Positions 8,236 to 18,704 are shown, counted from the stretch's first letter. The stretch: DNA of 64,000 bases from Polaromonas vacuolata (GCF_012584515.1 NZ_CP051461.1:914001-978000), one strand, 5' to 3'. Translations and numbers: made by a program. The notes: a model not told the origin generated them from the sequence alone.

Positions 8236-8805
8236 ATGACAACCGGCCCATTTATCAAATCCTTGCAACCTGTCGTTCATGCTGACGCACAAGGCGCGCA
8301 AAAAGAAGTTTTAGATATCGCGCTCAAGCAAGTTGGCTTTATCCCCAATATGTATGCCGGCATGGCCATAGTGCCGGGTGTACTGAGTACTTATTTACAT
8401 GGTTATGAAATTTTCCGTAAGCAATCCGGTTTGACCTCGGCCGAGCAAGAAGTCGTATTTCTTGCCATCAGTCAGTACAACGGTTGCGATTACTGCACCG
8501 CCGCGCACAGTATGCTCGCCGAGAAAATGTCCGGCGTGCCGGCAGAAGTATTAGCAGCCATTCGCGCACGCACTCCGATTCCTGATGCCAAGTTGGCCGC
8601 TGTCGCCGCCATGGCAGTCGAGATAGTGTCTAAGCACGGTCAGCCAGACCACGCTGTGGTCAAAGCCTTTATGGATGCGGGCTACACAGAAACCCATGTG
8701 CTTTTTATCGTCATGGCCGCTTCAGTCAAAGTGCTGAGCAATTACACCAACCAAGCCTTTGGCACACCGCTTGATGCCATGTTTGCAGCTTATAAAGTCG
8801 CGTAA
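8236..8805 (+). CDS. AhpD-like carboxymuconolactone decarboxylase-family protein
   Basis: A 189-residue protein with the peroxidase-type CxxC-x3-H motif in QYNGCDYCTAAHSML (near residue 86), flanked by a helix EQEVVFLAIS. Family members use the Cys pair for peroxide or thiol-disulfide chemistry. The ATG at 8236 is chosen because it has a good Shine-Dalgarno (GGAG, 8-base gap); an in-frame ATG at 8179 lies in the leader hairpin. It follows ynjD by 131 bases. E. coli YnjA, encoded beside ynjBCD, is of the same family, so the pairing may be meaningful. A strong terminator follows. Confidence 0.82.
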   Translation: MTTGPFIKSLQPVVHADAQGAQKEVLDIALKQVGFIPNMYAGMAIVPGVLSTYLHGYEIFRKQSGLTSAEQEVVFLAISQYNGCDYCTAAHSMLAEKMSGVPAEVLAAIRARTPIPDAKLAAVAAMAVEIVSKHGQPDHAVVKAFMDAGYTETHVLFIVMAASVKVLSNYTNQAFGTPLDAMFAAYKVA

Positions 8806-8826
8806 AAACGCTTTTTCGTGTTGCCT

Positions 8827-8878
8827 GACGCCTGCAAACGTGTCGCTTTCGCGAACGCTTTTGCAGGCGTCTTTTTTT
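8827..8878 (+). terminator. Rho-independent terminator after the AhpD-like gene
   Basis: Arms GACGCCTGCAAA (8827-8838) and TTTGCAGGCGTC (8860-8871) make a perfect 12-bp stem, followed by seven T residues. Confidence 0.9.
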
Positions 8879-8939
8879 GATGGGTGGCTCGATAAAAGTA
8901 ACTTTTAGAGGAACAAAAAAATCCAATACTGTGGCCGCT

Positions 8940-9338
8940 TCAGGTTTGAAGATTTTCAATCAAAGGGCAAGTCAGTGCGCCAGAATTGCTATGGCATGAC
9001 GATACCAATGACGCCAGCACTGACTCCATACGCTGCAAATCGTGTAGTTTTTCGCGCACATCTTGCAGTTTGCGTTCGGCTAGGCTGCTGACTTCTTCGC
9101 AACGCGTGCCATCTTCTAAAAGCAGTAATTCAGCAATCTCATCCAAACTAAACCCCAGCCGCTGCGCTGACTTTACAAAACGCACGCGCCTGACATCCGC
9201 CAAACCATAGCGGCGAATGCTACCGTAGGGCTTGTTGGGTTCTGGTAGCAAGCCTTTGCGTTGATAAAACCGTATGGTTTCTACATTGACGCTGGCTTCT
9301 TTGGCGAAGTTGCCAATGGTCAGATTTCTTAAATTCAT
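8940..9338 (-). CDS. merR: MerR, mercury-responsive regulator
   Basis: A 132-residue MerR protein. The N-terminal winged helix reads [26 protein letters not shown], followed by the dimerisation helix. All three mercury-binding cysteines are in place: DGTRCEE, SSCHSN and ALTCPLI. The start at 9338 (MNLRNLTIG) is chosen because an earlier in-frame start would begin within the divergent promoter. It represses merTPA without Hg(II) and activates it when Hg(II) is bound, by untwisting the long promoter spacer, as known for the family. It is transcribed away from merT. Confidence 0.96.
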   Translation of the reverse strand: MNLRNLTIGNFAKEASVNVETIRFYQRKGLLPEPNKPYGSIRRYGLADVRRVRFVKSAQRLGFSLDEIAELLLLEDGTRCEEVSSLAERKLQDVREKLHDLQRMESVLASLVSSCHSNSGALTCPLIENLQT

Positions 9339-9361
9339 TTTTCGATTGTTTCCCAAAGCCC

Positions 9362-9392
9362 TTGACTCCGTACACAACTACGGAAGTAACCT
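9362..9392 (+). promoter_or_regulatory. mer promoter-operator
   Basis: The -35 TTGACT (9362-9367) and -10 TAACCT (9387-9392) are separated by 19 bases, the over-long spacer diagnostic of MerR-activated promoters. The spacer holds the MerR dyad CCGTA-N6-TACGG (9368-9383), flanked as ACTCCGTAC and TACGGAAG. One outer base departs from perfect symmetry. Confidence 0.93.
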
Positions 9393-9425
9393 TAGACCCT
9401 TAATAAATGCCGAAAGTTTTAGCAA

Positions 9426-9776
9426 ATGTCTGATGAGAAAAATAGCCGTGGCGTTTTGTTTGCTGGCGGTCTTTCTGCCTTGCTGGCTTCTAGCTGTTGC
9501 TTGGGGCCGTTAGTGCTGGTCATGCTTGGCTTTAGTGGGGCATGGATTAGCAATTTGACGGCATTAGAGCCGTATCGACCTCTGTTCATTGGCGTGGCCA
9601 TTGTTGCTATGTTTTTCGCCTATCGCCGAATTTATCGACCCGTGCAAGACTGCAAACCGGGCGAGGTCTGCGCCTTACCCCAAGTTCGCACTGGCTACAA
9701 AATTGTCTTCTCGCTGGTGGCAGTTCTGGTGCTGATTGCAGTTGGATTCCCCTACGTTCTTCCTTTGTTTTATTAA
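9426..9776 (+). CDS. merT: MerT, mercuric ion transport protein
   Basis: A 116-residue inner-membrane protein with three hydrophobic segments. The first contains the Hg(II)-accepting vicinal cysteines ASSCCLGPLVL; the cytoplasmic loop carries the second pair DCKPGEVCALPQ. It receives Hg(II) from MerP and passes it into the cytoplasm for MerA. It is the first gene of the operon, 34 bases after the -10 element. No strong Shine-Dalgarno is visible. Confidence 0.95.
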   Translation: MSDEKNSRGVLFAGGLSALLASSCCLGPLVLVMLGFSGAWISNLTALEPYRPLFIGVAIVAMFFAYRRIYRPVQDCKPGEVCALPQVRTGYKIVFSLVAVLVLIAVGFPYVLPLFY

Positions 9777-9789
9777 TCTAAAGTGCATT

Positions 9790-11543
<1,754 letters not shown>

Positions 11544-11726
11544 GCGTTAGACCACTGTGAGCGGGTGCGTCAAGACTAAGTAGTCAATGCTGCTTACTCA
11601 ATAGCCATGACTTGGGCTTGTTGCTTAGACCCGTTTTTTAGACTACTTTTTAAGCTTGCTTTCATTGCTGACGGTTGCGCTTTTAGTCTGCAGCATTTCT
11701 TTGCGTATCTGCATATTTTTAATGTG

Positions 11727-12815
11727 CGCGGATTCAAGTCTGAAGTGCAACTTTGAAATTAACCGTACGGGTGGGTGAGATGTGAGAGCATCCAAGCTTC
11801 CCGACTACCAAGTCAAAGTTGCCCAGAATGATTTACACACACCTCACCCGTGACGAACGTTACCAGATTGCAATCCTCGTCAAAGCAAACTTCAATCAAA
11901 GTGAAATTGCAAAAATGATGGACCGTGATAAATCGAGCATCAGCCGTGAGTTGCGTCGTAACCGCGGTCTACGAGGCTATCGCCCTAAGCAGGCAAATGA
12001 CAAAGCCCAAGAACGTAGACTTGCCTGCGCCAATAGTCCTAGAGTTGCTGACTCGACATGGGCTGTAGTGGAGGAAAAGTTGGCTGAGGCTTGGAGCCCC
12101 GAGCAAATCAGCGGCCACCTCGAAGCTAGCCACCAACCCGGTGTTAGCTATGAGAGCATTTACCAGTACATCTACGCTGACAAACGCGCGGGCGGCACCT
12201 TGCATAAAACACTGCGTTGCCAGAAGACGCGAAAAAAACGCAGCAGTGGCCGTGAACGGCGCGGCACCATCTCTCACCAGGTCTCAATAGAACTGCGACC
12301 CGACATCGTGCTTGAGCGTGCGCGCTTTGGCGACTGGGAGGCTGATCTGGTGATTGGTGCCGGGCAGAAGCAAGCACTAGTGACGATTAATGAGCGTGTC
12401 TCTCGCTATTCAATAATTTTCCACGTGCCATTCAAAACAGCGCAAGCCGTAGGGGACGCGTTAATCACTTTACTCAAACCGTTCGCTCATTGCGTGCACA
12501 CTCTCACGACTGATAACGGCAAGGAATTTGCCCAGCATGAACGAATAGCTTCTGCGCTGAGTGCAGATTTCTTTTTCGCCCATCCATACGCCTCGTGGGA
12601 GCGTGGGGCGAACGAGAATATGAACGGTTTGATTCGCCAGTTTTTCCCAAAGGGGATGCGCTTTAATTGCATCACCGACGATGACATTGCTTTAGCGATG
12701 CACAGGCTCAATCATCGTCCTAGAAAATGTTTAGGGTATCGAACGCCGCATCAGGTTTTTATGGAACAGTTAGAGTCCTATCAGCATACGGTTGCACTTC
12801 AAGCTTGAATCCGCC
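11727..12815 (+). mobile_element. IS30-family insertion sequence, copy 1 (complete)
   Basis: A 1089-bp element bounded by imperfect 25-bp terminal inverted repeats starting CGCGGATTCAAG at the left and GGCGGATTCAAG (reverse complement) at the right. A perfect 3-bp target duplication GTG flanks it (11724-11726 and 12816-12818). Boundaries come from comparing the three copies in the window. It sits between merA and the TVP38-reductase gene. Confidence 0.96.
11828..12808 (+). CDS. IS30-family transposase, copy 1
   Basis: A 326-residue transposase with an N-terminal helix-turn-helix (LTRDERYQIAILVKANFNQ, then SEIAKMMDRDKSSISRELRR) and a DDE catalytic core: Asp in FGDWEADLVIG, Asp in TTDNGKEF and Glu in ERGANENMNGLIRQF, the usual IS30 arrangement. 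A TTG nine bases upstream is an alternative start. The gene is intact and probably active. Confidence 0.95.
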   Translation: MIYTHLTRDERYQIAILVKANFNQSEIAKMMDRDKSSISRELRRNRGLRGYRPKQANDKAQERRLACANSPRVADSTWAVVEEKLAEAWSPEQISGHLEASHQPGVSYESIYQYIYADKRAGGTLHKTLRCQKTRKKRSSGRERRGTISHQVSIELRPDIVLERARFGDWEADLVIGAGQKQALVTINERVSRYSIIFHVPFKTAQAVGDALITLLKPFAHCVHTLTTDNGKEFAQHERIASALSADFFFAHPYASWERGANENMNGLIRQFFPKGMRFNCITDDDIALAMHRLNHRPRKCLGYRTPHQVFMEQLESYQHTVALQA

Positions 12816-12869
12816 GTGTAATGAAAATGCGGCCAACACGACTAAACACTGTAACTACTCGGATTTTTA

Positions 12870-15032
12870 ATGAATAAAAAAAAGCTCCTAATCATTCTCA
12901 CCTTGGCAGCTTTGTTGGTTGCTTATTTTGTGTTTGACTTGGGCAACTACTTTAGTTTGGACTATCTCAAGCAAAGCCAAACGACTTTCACCGCTGCATT
13001 TGCAGAAAATCCAGTTCAGGCTGTGGCCATATTTTTTCTGGTTTATGTCCTCGTGACCGCTATTTCTTTGCCTGGAGCAACGATTTTGACTCTGGCTGCG
13101 GGCGCTTTGTTTGGCGCATTGCTAGGCACGGTTGTCGTGTCTTTCGCTTCAAGTTTGGGCGCCACTCTGGCCATGCTGGCGTCTCGTTATGTGCTGCGCG
13201 ACAGCGTACAAAAACGCTTTGGTGCGCGCCTGTCAGGTCTTAACCAAGGGCTAGAAAAAGACGGTGCCTTTTATTTGTTTAGCCTGCGTTTGATTCCCTT
13301 AGTGCCATTTTTTATGCTCAATTTATTGATGGGCCTGACTAATATCAAGACGCGCACTTTTTACTGGGTCAGTCAGTTGGGCATGTTCGCTGCAACTCTG
13401 GTCTACGTTAATGCGGGTACCCAGTTAGCGGCGATTAATTCGCTCAATGACATAGCGTCGCCCGGTTTACTGCTCTCGTTTGTGGCGCTCGGACTGTTTC
13501 CATTAGTGGCCAAAAAAGTAGTTAGCGTGTTTCAAAACAAAAAAGTCTATGCCCAATGGGCGGGCCAAAAACCTAAGAAGTTCGACCGTAACCTGATTGT
13601 TATTGGTGCAGGCGCAGCAGGATTGGTGACGTCCTATATCGCCGCGGTGGTTAACGCTAAGGTGACATTGGTCGAAGCCCACAAAATGGGCGGCGATTGC
13701 CTGAACTACGGCTGCGTGCCGAGCAAAGCCTTGATTAAAAGTGCCAAGCTGGCGACTCAAATGCGTCATGCTGAGCATTATGGTTTGGACGCGACAGAGC
13801 CGACCTTTAGTTTTAAACGCGTGATGGCACGCATCCATGAAGTGATTAAAACGATTGCGCCGCACGACAGCGTGGAGCGTTACACCGGGCTGGGTGTTGA
13901 GGTGTTATCAGGCTATGCCCGCATCACTAATCCTTGGACGGTAGAGATCACGCTCAACACCGGTGAGACCCAGACGCTGACGTCGCGCAGCATAGTCATT
14001 AGCGCGGGTGCCAAGCCGGTCGTGCCGCCACTGCCGGGGCTAGATGCGGTTGGCTATGTGACCAGCGACACGCTGTGGGACGAATTTGCCAAGCTCGATG
14101 CAGCCCCAGCGCGGCTAGTCGTGTTGGGCGGTGGCCCGATTGGTTGTGAGCTGGCACAGAGCTTTGCCCGTTTGGGCTCCAAGGTGACGCAGGTCGAGAT
14201 GGCCCCGCGCATCATGATGCGCGAGGACCAAGAGGTTTCTGACTTGGCCCGCAATGCTTTGACGCGTGACGGCGTTGACGTCTTGACCGGCCACAAAGCG
14301 CTGCGCTGCGAACGCGACGGTGAGCGTAAATTTATTGTGATTGCGCATGAAGGCCTAGAGCAGCGAGTTGAATTCGATGCCCTTTTATGCGCTGTTGGAC
14401 GTGTTGCACGTCTGAGCGGATATGGCTTGGAGGCGCTGGGTATTGCGACTGAGCGAACGGTCATCACCAACGACTATTTGGAAACTATTTATCCGAATAT
14501 TTTTGCCGCTGGCGATGTCGCAGGCCCGTATCAGTTCACCCATGTCGCTGCGCATCAAGCTTGGTTTGCCGCTGTGAACGCATTGTTTGGCGACTTCAAG
14601 CGCTTTAAGGTGGATTACTCTGTGATTCCCTGGGCGACGTTTATTGACCCAGAGGTCGCTAGAGTGGGTTTAAACGAGCAAGAGGCGCGCGAAAAAGGGA
14701 TTGCCTACGAAGTCACTCAATACGCTATTGAAGACCTAGACCGCGCGATTGCTGACGGCACAGCCTACGGCTTTGTGAAAGTGCTGACAGTGCCGGGCAA
14801 AGACCGTATTTTGGGTGTGACGATTGTGGGCGAGCACGCCAGCGACTTGTTAACCGAATTTGTTTTGGCGATGAAACACGGCTTGGGCTTGAATAAAATT
14901 CTTGGCACCATACATACTTATCCTACGCTCTCAGAAGCGAACAAATACGCGGCTGGTGAGTGGAAACGCGCACACGCGCCCAAGCGAGTATTGGCCTGGT
15001 TGGGTAAATTTCACACTTGGCGCAGAGGGTAA
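12870..15032 (+). CDS. TVP38/TMEM64 membrane domain fused to a FAD disulfide reductase
   Basis: A 720-residue fusion. Residues 1-225 form a TVP38/TMEM64 (SNARE-associated/DedA-like) membrane domain with several helices and the segment FSLRLIPLVPFFMLNLLMG. From about residue 240 a full pyridine-nucleotide disulfide oxidoreductase follows: FAD motif VIGAGAAGLVTSY, redox pair GGDCLNYGCVPSKAL, NAD motif VLGGGPIGCELAQSFARLG, IFAAGDVAGPYQF, and a dimerisation domain ending HTYPTLSEANKYAAGEWKRAH. The reductase resembles MerA/dihydrolipoamide dehydrogenase but lacks MerA's C-terminal Cys pair, so mercury reduction is unlikely. It lies downstream of the mer operon across IS30 copy 1 and reads into the DUF547 gene. 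The electron acceptor is unknown. Confidence 0.88.
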   Translation: MNKKKLLIILTLAALLVAYFVFDLGNYFSLDYLKQSQTTFTAAFAENPVQAVAIFFLVYVLVTAISLPGATILTLAAGALFGALLGTVVVSFASSLGATLAMLASRYVLRDSVQKRFGARLSGLNQGLEKDGAFYLFSLRLIPLVPFFMLNLLMGLTNIKTRTFYWVSQLGMFAATLVYVNAGTQLAAINSLNDIASPGLLLSFVALGLFPLVAKKVVSVFQNKKVYAQWAGQKPKKFDRNLIVIGAGAAGLVTSYIAAVVNAKVTLVEAHKMGGDCLNYGCVPSKALIKSAKLATQMRHAEHYGLDATEPTFSFKRVMARIHEVIKTIAPHDSVERYTGLGVEVLSGYARITNPWTVEITLNTGETQTLTSRSIVISAGAKPVVPPLPGLDAVGYVTSDTLWDEFAKLDAAPARLVVLGGGPIGCELAQSFARLGSKVTQVEMAPRIMMREDQEVSDLARNALTRDGVDVLTGHKALRCERDGERKFIVIAHEGLEQRVEFDALLCAVGRVARLSGYGLEALGIATERTVITNDYLETIYPNIFAAGDVAGPYQFTHVAAHQAWFAAVNALFGDFKRFKVDYSVIPWATFIDPEVARVGLNEQEAREKGIAYEVTQYAIEDLDRAIADGTAYGFVKVLTVPGKDRILGVTIVGEHASDLLTEFVLAMKHGLGLNKILGTIHTYPTLSEANKYAAGEWKRAHAPKRVLAWLGKFHTWRRG

Positions 15033-15037
15033 GAAAA

Positions 15038-15841
15038 ATGATTAAATACTTTTTAGCAGCGTTGCTGGCGCTGCAATGCTTGGTCGTGCAGGCGGCCGGT
15101 TTTGACCATTCTGTCTGGGATGGTTTGCTTAAAAAACATGTGATTACGCTACGCGCTGGTCAAGCGACGCAAGTCGACTACAAAGGCATGAGTGCTGATC
15201 ACAGTCAACTCAATGGCTATTTAACTAAGCTTTCAGCCGTGACGCGCGCCGATTTTGACCAATGGGATAAAGCCACGCAACTGGCGTATCTGATTAATGC
15301 TTACAACGCCTACACGGTTGAGCTGGTGTTAACGGCTTACCCAAAATTAGAGTCCATCAAAGACTTGGGTAACTTTTTTCAGTCCCCGTGGAAAAAAGAG
15401 TTTTTTCAACTGCTTGAAAAAAAACGCTCTCTCGACGCTGTAGAGCATGAATTGATTCGTGGGTCCGGTCGTTATAACGAGCCACGCATTCATTTTGCAG
15501 TCAATTGCGCCAGCATTGGTTGCCCCGCGCTGCGGGCGCAGGCCTATGTGGGTGAGCAAATAGATGCGCAGCTAGAAGATGCCACAAAAAGTTTTTTATC
15601 TGACCGCACGCGTAATCGCTTGGAGGGTGATAGCTTGAAAATATCTAACATTTTCAAGTGGTACGCTGGCGACTTTGAAAAGGGCTGGCGCGGGGCTAAG
15701 CAGCTCAATAGTTTTTTACTGCTTTATCGCCAACCGCTGGGTCTGACGAATGCGGCCGCAGCTGCTTTGGCTTCGGGTAGTTTAAATATTGACTATCTAG
15801 AGTACGACTGGCGCTTAAATTCAACAGTCGCAAGTCAGTAA
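15038..15841 (+). CDS. DUF547 secreted protein
   Basis: A 267-residue protein with signal peptide MIKYFLAALLALQCLVVQAA and the DUF547 core: LAYLINAYNAYTVELVL, FFQSPWKKEFF and the conserved FAVNCASIGCPALRAQAY. The start at 15038 has a Shine-Dalgarno-like AGAGGG overlapping the end of the preceding gene, five bases away, which suggests co-translation. DUF547 proteins have no agreed function; the domain has been compared with cysteine-protease-like folds. The pairing with the membrane reductase suggests an envelope thiol-redox role (inference). Confidence 0.85.
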   Translation: MIKYFLAALLALQCLVVQAAGFDHSVWDGLLKKHVITLRAGQATQVDYKGMSADHSQLNGYLTKLSAVTRADFDQWDKATQLAYLINAYNAYTVELVLTAYPKLESIKDLGNFFQSPWKKEFFQLLEKKRSLDAVEHELIRGSGRYNEPRIHFAVNCASIGCPALRAQAYVGEQIDAQLEDATKSFLSDRTRNRLEGDSLKISNIFKWYAGDFEKGWRGAKQLNSFLLLYRQPLGLTNAAAAALASGSLNIDYLEYDWRLNSTVASQ

Positions 15842-16083
15842 GTGTTAGCACTTAATTGCTATGCAACAGCGCAGACTTTGCGTTGTAGGCATTGAACGAA
15901 TAGTACTTTTGCGCTGCTCGACGATTTTTTTGCAACCGACATTTCATAGCCTGCATTTGTATAGCGTGAAAAAATTTAAGAAGTATTAAATACTGCCTTT
16001 ATTGACTAATTTTTAAGCGAACTTATTGGGTTCGCGGCGTTCTACAAGCGGCATAAATTTTCACCTGATTTTTGGTTAATTAA

Positions 16084-16103
16084 TTAGTATGTACAAATAC
16101 TAA
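16084..16103. promoter_or_regulatory. Perfect inverted repeat, possible operator
   Basis: TTAGTAT-GTACAA-ATACTAA has seven-base arms around a six-base spacer, 205 bases before the possible small ORF. The symmetry and spacing suit a dimeric regulator. No regulator is adjacent. Confidence 0.4.
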
Positions 16104-16307
16104 TTTCAGAAAATATCATCTTTAAACCTCAAGCTTGAGCCTAAGTTTTTTTGATTTTTAAGTTAGTATTTCTTTGTCAAAAATTGTTGTTCTTGTAGGC
16201 TAACTTCGCCAATTTTTTCATATGCTCGGTAGCACACAGACCTAGCGTAATGTCGCTTGTAGCCTCAACCTCAAAGATTGTTTTTAAGTAAATAAAGGGA
16301 GGAAAAC

Positions 16308-16472
16308 ATGTCACAACATAAATACTATTTTTTTAATTGCAGTTTCACCGCCGTTCTTAGGCGGCATGAAACATTTGGATTTAAGACGCGACGACCCGCT
16401 CTTAATGCGCTGGCCTCCAATAAAAATAGTCGTAATCTCCACAGCATGCGCTGGCTTTATTTAGGGCGTTGA
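16308..16472 (+). CDS. Possible small ORF (54 residues) or 5' end of a frameshifted gene
   Basis: The ATG at 16308 is preceded by a near-ideal Shine-Dalgarno (GGGAGG, about six bases away). The frame reads MSQHKYYFFNCSFTAVLRRH and ends with TGA at 16470. A run of seven T residues follows the ninth codon. A second frame just past that run reads LIAVSPPFLGGMKHLDLRRD, then a hydrophobic PIKIVVISTACAGFI, and looks more protein-like. A one-base slip or a sequencing error in the T-run would join the Shine-Dalgarno start to it. I recognise no family. Confidence 0.35.
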   Translation: MSQHKYYFFNCSFTAVLRRHETFGFKTRRPALNALASNKNSRNLHSMRWLYLGR

Positions 16473-16754
16473 CGATTTCGAAAACTTAGTTTCTTCATCT
16501 AGCCGCTCAGGCGCCAGCTGCCTGATTCGGCTGTCAAGCTGGTGACTTCGCTATCAGTAGTTCCGTATTGATTCAGAATCCAGAGCGCGGTATGACAGTG
16601 CTCAGCTTCGCTACATGAATCGCATTGGAAACTTTTTCACTCTTAGGCCCTCTTAAAATACAGGGTAGATTTAAAAATCCACGCAACGCACACAGTTTTT
16701 AACCGGCCAAGCAACGGCGCGCGCGGATTTTCCACAAACTAAGAAGGAACACCA

Positions 16755-16817
16755 ATGTCAGTCGATAGCAGCAGCACGGTCTCAAGGCCATGCTTAAAAG
16801 TGAACCTTCGCGCATGA
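16755..16817 (+). CDS. Short leader ORF overlapping the NYN-protein start
   Basis: ATG at 16755 has a good Shine-Dalgarno (AAGAAGGAA) and reads a 20-residue peptide MSVDSSSTVSRPCLKVNLRA. Its TGA overlaps the ATG at 16814 (ATGA). It could couple translation of the following gene. Alternatively it marks the true N-terminus of that gene after a frameshift. Confidence 0.4.
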   Translation: MSVDSSSTVSRPCLKVNLRA

Positions 16818-18619
16818 AAATAGATAGCATTTTGGTTCCCACAAATGTTTTAGATCTGTGGAAGACAGCTTTGTCCAGTCTTGATACTGTTGGAATAAAA
16901 GAAATACTTCAGGCCTATCCGCACTTGGGCGCCGGCTTTCGACCTGGCCATGTCAATCCTGCAATTGCTACGACCCGTATCAAAGCGGCGTTACTCACTT
17001 TCCCGGAACTGCCCAAAGAATACCGCGCCTTCTTGCAGTCGGCATCGTCCGTCGCTAGCGTGTTGGAGTACTTAGCCGATGCGGTGGTGGTGCGCGACGC
17101 AGCCATGCTAGGCCAATGTTTTGGTATGGCTGAGACATTTTCTGCAATGTTGCTCGATGAACGCTTAACGGTACGGACTCAAGGTTTTGCGCTGCTAGCC
17201 GACTGGGATGGCACAGAGCCAGACTCAGCCCAGCGCAGCATTTCTGCCCTCGCTCTGGGCGCGAAGTGGACTGTTTTTGTAGACAAAATTAATTCTCTGC
17301 GCCTGCAGTCACCGCCAGAATTAAAGGCACTGGATTCGGCTGTGGCAGCAGGTCTTTTGCCATCAATTTTGCCTCTGTCACTGCGATCAGAACGCACGCC
17401 GCAAGATGGTAGGCAGTTGCTAGAACTGAGAGAAAAACGCAAAGAAGTCAGGTTGCTGCAGCGCGCATTGCAGGCCTCTAGCTTCGAGCGCGATAGCGCG
17501 CTGTCTGCAAAACTGGCCGAATGCAGGGCTGGGGATAAGTCTGCGGCTCTGGCAAAGGACTTAGCCTTGCAGTTGTCTCAGTTGCAAGGCCAGTTTGATG
17601 CCAACGTCAATGAACAAGTCAACGCACGCTTGAGTCACCGTCTGCTGCCCTGGCTCAGGCCGGCAGAGACTTTTGCCAGTGCTGTAGCGCAAAGCGCCGA
17701 CACCAATCTTTTGGGGCGCGCAGATTTGTTATTGAAAAAGCAAGCCGACACGGATCGCTTGTTCGGTCTGCGTTCGCAGTTGCAGGACGAACTCATTCGC
17801 AGCGAGGCGATGCGCGAAAAACTCAAGGCGGCGCAGCTCGATTCGCTGCACCCGTTGGCTGAGCTGGAAGTGCTGTCTGGCGAGTTGGCGATGCGAATTA
17901 CAGCGATCAAGTCCTTGCTTGGACTGACACCCGTGATGCCAGTCGCTATTAGTAGCGCGGTTGATCAGTTTGTGCTCAGGCTGAGCACCAGCATTTCGCT
18001 GGACGAAATAGCCAACCTACGCCAAGCGCTGCAAGCGAGCGAGAGCGCCGGTCTGCTGTTAGACCACGAACTGCATTCGGCTTACGCCATGATGGGTGCA
18101 GCGACTTCCCGGGTCTATGCGCAAAGCAGTCTTGCGGGGGATAAGCCGCAGCTCAATCCTGCCCTCAAGGGTCTACCGCTTTATGCCCTGGAAGAGGCGT
18201 TAGCGCATGATTTACCCTGCACCTTGGTGGTGGATGGTCACAACGTGCTGCATAAATTGGGCTGGCTGTTTCGCTCGGATTACGAGCAAGGTTTCCCTGG
18301 AAAACGCGCGCGTCAAGCTTTGGTGCAGCGCTTGCAAACACTGAGTTTGCAACGCTCTGGTTTGATGATTCATTTGTGGTTTGACGGCCCCCAGCAGGGC
18401 GAGAGCTGCGCTAGCGAGAATTTGCAGATTCATTTCTCAGGTGGTTGCGGTGAGAACCGAGCGGACAAGCAAATCGTGGCTTACCTACACCATTTGCAAT
18501 TGTCTCAACCGACACTACTTCGCGCAGTCGTGACAGATGACAGAGATGAAGCAGGGCAGGCATTGGTGACCGGTGCATTGGCCATGGCGGTGCAAGAGTT
18601 AGCGCTTTGGATTGCTTGA
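16814..18619 (+). CDS. Large helical protein with C-terminal NYN/YacP-like nuclease domain
   Basis: About 601 residues from the ATG at 16814 (an in-frame ATG at 16790 is possible but has no Shine-Dalgarno). The first 450 residues are mostly helical, with coiled-coil-like charged segments (LLELREKRKEVRLLQRALQA; LLKKQADTDRLFGLRSQLQD). The last 130 residues look like an NYN/PIN-type domain: CTLVVDGHNVLHKLGW with the first acidic residue, GKRARQALVQRLQ, IHLWFDGP, GENRADKQIVAYL and AVVTDDRDEAG. Such domains often cut RNA with metal ions. The N-terminal part matches nothing I recognise. It stands alone between an AT-rich gap and a strong terminator. Confidence 0.65.
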   Translation: MKIDSILVPTNVLDLWKTALSSLDTVGIKEILQAYPHLGAGFRPGHVNPAIATTRIKAALLTFPELPKEYRAFLQSASSVASVLEYLADAVVVRDAAMLGQCFGMAETFSAMLLDERLTVRTQGFALLADWDGTEPDSAQRSISALALGAKWTVFVDKINSLRLQSPPELKALDSAVAAGLLPSILPLSLRSERTPQDGRQLLELREKRKEVRLLQRALQASSFERDSALSAKLAECRAGDKSAALAKDLALQLSQLQGQFDANVNEQVNARLSHRLLPWLRPAETFASAVAQSADTNLLGRADLLLKKQADTDRLFGLRSQLQDELIRSEAMREKLKAAQLDSLHPLAELEVLSGELAMRITAIKSLLGLTPVMPVAISSAVDQFVLRLSTSISLDEIANLRQALQASESAGLLLDHELHSAYAMMGAATSRVYAQSSLAGDKPQLNPALKGLPLYALEEALAHDLPCTLVVDGHNVLHKLGWLFRSDYEQGFPGKRARQALVQRLQTLSLQRSGLMIHLWFDGPQQGESCASENLQIHFSGGCGENRADKQIVAYLHHLQLSQPTLLRAVVTDDRDEAGQALVTGALAMAVQELALWIA

Positions 18620-18704
18620 TGTCGGGGCTCAATCCGATTTGGTAAGTAGACTTACTATGACGGTTGTTTTTTTTCAGACAAACAGCATCAAAAAAATACC
18701 TGCC

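Larger units (their letters stand above)
15842..16789. other. Long AT-rich intergenic region
   Basis: About 950 bp with no gene of ordinary size. It holds an inverted repeat at 16084-16103, a possible small ORF with a strong Shine-Dalgarno at 16308, and near its end a short leader ORF at 16755. Several frames around 16330-16460 look coding-like in pieces, which would also fit a decayed gene. Confidence 0.6.

Noticed and set aside
13503..14470. Minus-strand ORFs inside the TVP38-reductase gene
   Set aside because: They overlap fully with a well-supported gene, contain no domain and have no start signals.
12870..15032. Second mercuric reductase
   Set aside because: The CxxxxC flavoprotein core is shared with many disulfide reductases, and the C-terminal Cys pair needed for Hg(II) handling is absent.
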